A stretch of DNA of 64,000 nucleotides from Yoonia sp. GPGPB17. Its GTDB lineage: Bacteria; Pseudomonadota; Alphaproteobacteria; Rhodobacterales; Rhodobacteraceae. The stretch covers positions 620,001-684,000 of the forward strand of contig NZ_JATACI010000002.1 in assembly GCF_037892195.1 (NCBI RefSeq). Direction: 5' to 3'. The position numbers and the translations under genes are program-made. The notes under the pieces were generated by a model that did not search any database, was not told the DNA's origin, and saw nothing but the letters and a program-made list of their open reading frames with translations. Below, in pieces: positions 63,295 through 64,000 of the stretch. Positions within the stretch are counted from its first letter, which is position 1. Each line of letters begins with the position of its first letter.

Positions 63295-64000
63295 ATGCAT
63301 ACGGATTTTGACGTCTTTATTGTCGGTGGTGGCATCAATGGATGCGGTATCGCGCGTGATGCGGCGGGACGCGGTTTGAAGGTTGGCTTGGCTGAGATGA
63401 ATGATCTTGGGTCGGCCACGTCGTCGGCCTCGACCAAACTGTTTCATGGCGGTCTACGCTATCTGGAGTTCTTTGAGTTTGGTCTGGTGAAGAAGGCGCT
63501 GGTTGAGCGGGAGGTCCTGCTCAAAAACATGCCGCATATCTCTTGGCCGATGCGCTTTGTACTGCCGTATCACAAGGACATGCGGTTCGAGAATGACACG
63601 CCGACGTCCAAATTGCTCTCGACGGTGATGCCATGGATGAAGGGCAGGCGGTAAGCGTGGCTGATCCGGCTGGGCCTCTTTATGTATGACAATCTGGGTG
63701 GGCGGAAGATTTTGCCGGGGACGCATGTGGTGGACCTGACCAAGCGTGAAACGGGTACGCCGCTGAAGGGCAAGTTCAAAACGGCCTATGAATACTCCGA
63801 CTGCTGGATAGAGGATTCGCGCCTTGTCGCTCTCAATGCCCGTGATGCCGAAGAACGGGGTGCCAAGATCATGACACGTACCAAGGTCATCAGCGCGACC
63901 CGTGCGGATGGCGTTTGGGAGATCGTCACCGAACATGGCGGCGAACAGCAGACCCAGACGGCGCGCGCGCTGGTCAATGCCGGTGGTCCTTGGGTGGAAA
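63295..64000 (+). CDS. glpD: Glycerol-3-phosphate dehydrogenase, partial, one in-frame stop
   Basis: Membrane-associated FAD enzyme oxidising glycerol-3-phosphate to DHAP; cut by the window end. FDVFIVGGGINGCGIARDAA is the dinucleotide-binding motif, GSATSSASTKLFHGGLRYLE the FAD signature, and LGLFMYDNLGGRKILPG continues downstream. TAA at 63652-63654 interrupts the frame without shifting it. The site reads GTAAGC, and GCCGGC instead gives KGRRPAWLIRLGL, matching the family. The gene is therefore probably intact. Regulated by the divergent glpR. Confidence 0.92.

Overview
The window looks like a chromosomal segment of a marine alphaproteobacterium of the Rhodobacteraceae (Roseobacter-like). 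The evidence is the gene content: a B12-dependent class II ribonucleotide reductase, an aglEFGAK-type alpha-glucoside cluster, an Entner-Doudoroff-type zwf-pgl-pgi set, a CckA-like hybrid kinase, and parts of a corrinoid-dependent split methionine synthase. It is ordinary, dense, moderately GC-rich core genome. I see no prophage, insertion sequence or CRISPR array.

Layout, left to right. 1-0.9 kb: broken glycosyltransferase and a small poly-Asp membrane protein. 0.9-5.3 kb: nrdJ with two putative NrdR boxes. 5.4-10.5 kb: KefB-like antiporter, cupin, GNAT, enolase, DMT transporter. 10.5-19.8 kb: Fur-family regulator, PhzF, FemAB-like GNAT, tyrS, anmK, an outer-membrane barrel, an ICL/PEPM-family lyase, an aminotransferase, and soxR with its operator and a small divergent unit. 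20.0-24.4 kb: a cysS-cimA operon preceded by a Cys/Ile-rich leader reading frame. 24.4-31 kb: an MFS transporter and a cobalamin segment (cobB, cobA, cbiD, cobK) running into a DNA glycosylase and an esterase. 31-36.5 kb: degenerate GGDEF protein, HNH nuclease, zwf-pgl-pgi. 36.5-38.4 kb: sparse region with decayed tRNA-like sequence and an intact tRNA-Gly. 38.4-46 kb: corrinoid-protein reactivase, guaB, rsmB-like gene, cckA. 46-56 kb: glk-bglA-aglR facing aglEFGAK. 56-59.2 kb: HpcH aldolase and the methyl-THF methyltransferase/MetF-like/PF13769 trio. 59.4-64 kb: ppx, rlmE, a PagL-like barrel, a GlpR-like regulator and glpD (cut by the window end).

How the genes connect. Cobalamin is made (cobA, cobB, cbiD, cobK) and used (nrdJ, corrinoid reactivase, methyl-THF:corrinoid methyltransferase). 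Alpha- and beta-glucosides are imported and cleaved to glucose, phosphorylated by Glk and passed to zwf-pgl-pgi; a shared TTAGCGCTAA palindrome in front of aglE and zwf suggests common LacI-type control.

Two observations stand out. (1) Upstream of cysS-cimA there is a 14-codon frame in which 4 codons are Cys and 6 are Ile. It is followed by mutually exclusive stems, one of which covers the cysS ribosome-binding site: a plausible attenuator sensing the substrate of CysS and the end product of the CimA pathway. (2) At least fourteen indels or stops break otherwise well-conserved genes, including guaB, zwf, cckA and glk. They fall mainly into two classes: eight places where restoring GCCGGC repairs the protein, and 7-base homopolymers read as 6. 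This points to sequencing artefacts (probably base modification at GCCGGC plus homopolymer undercalling), not to pseudogenes.
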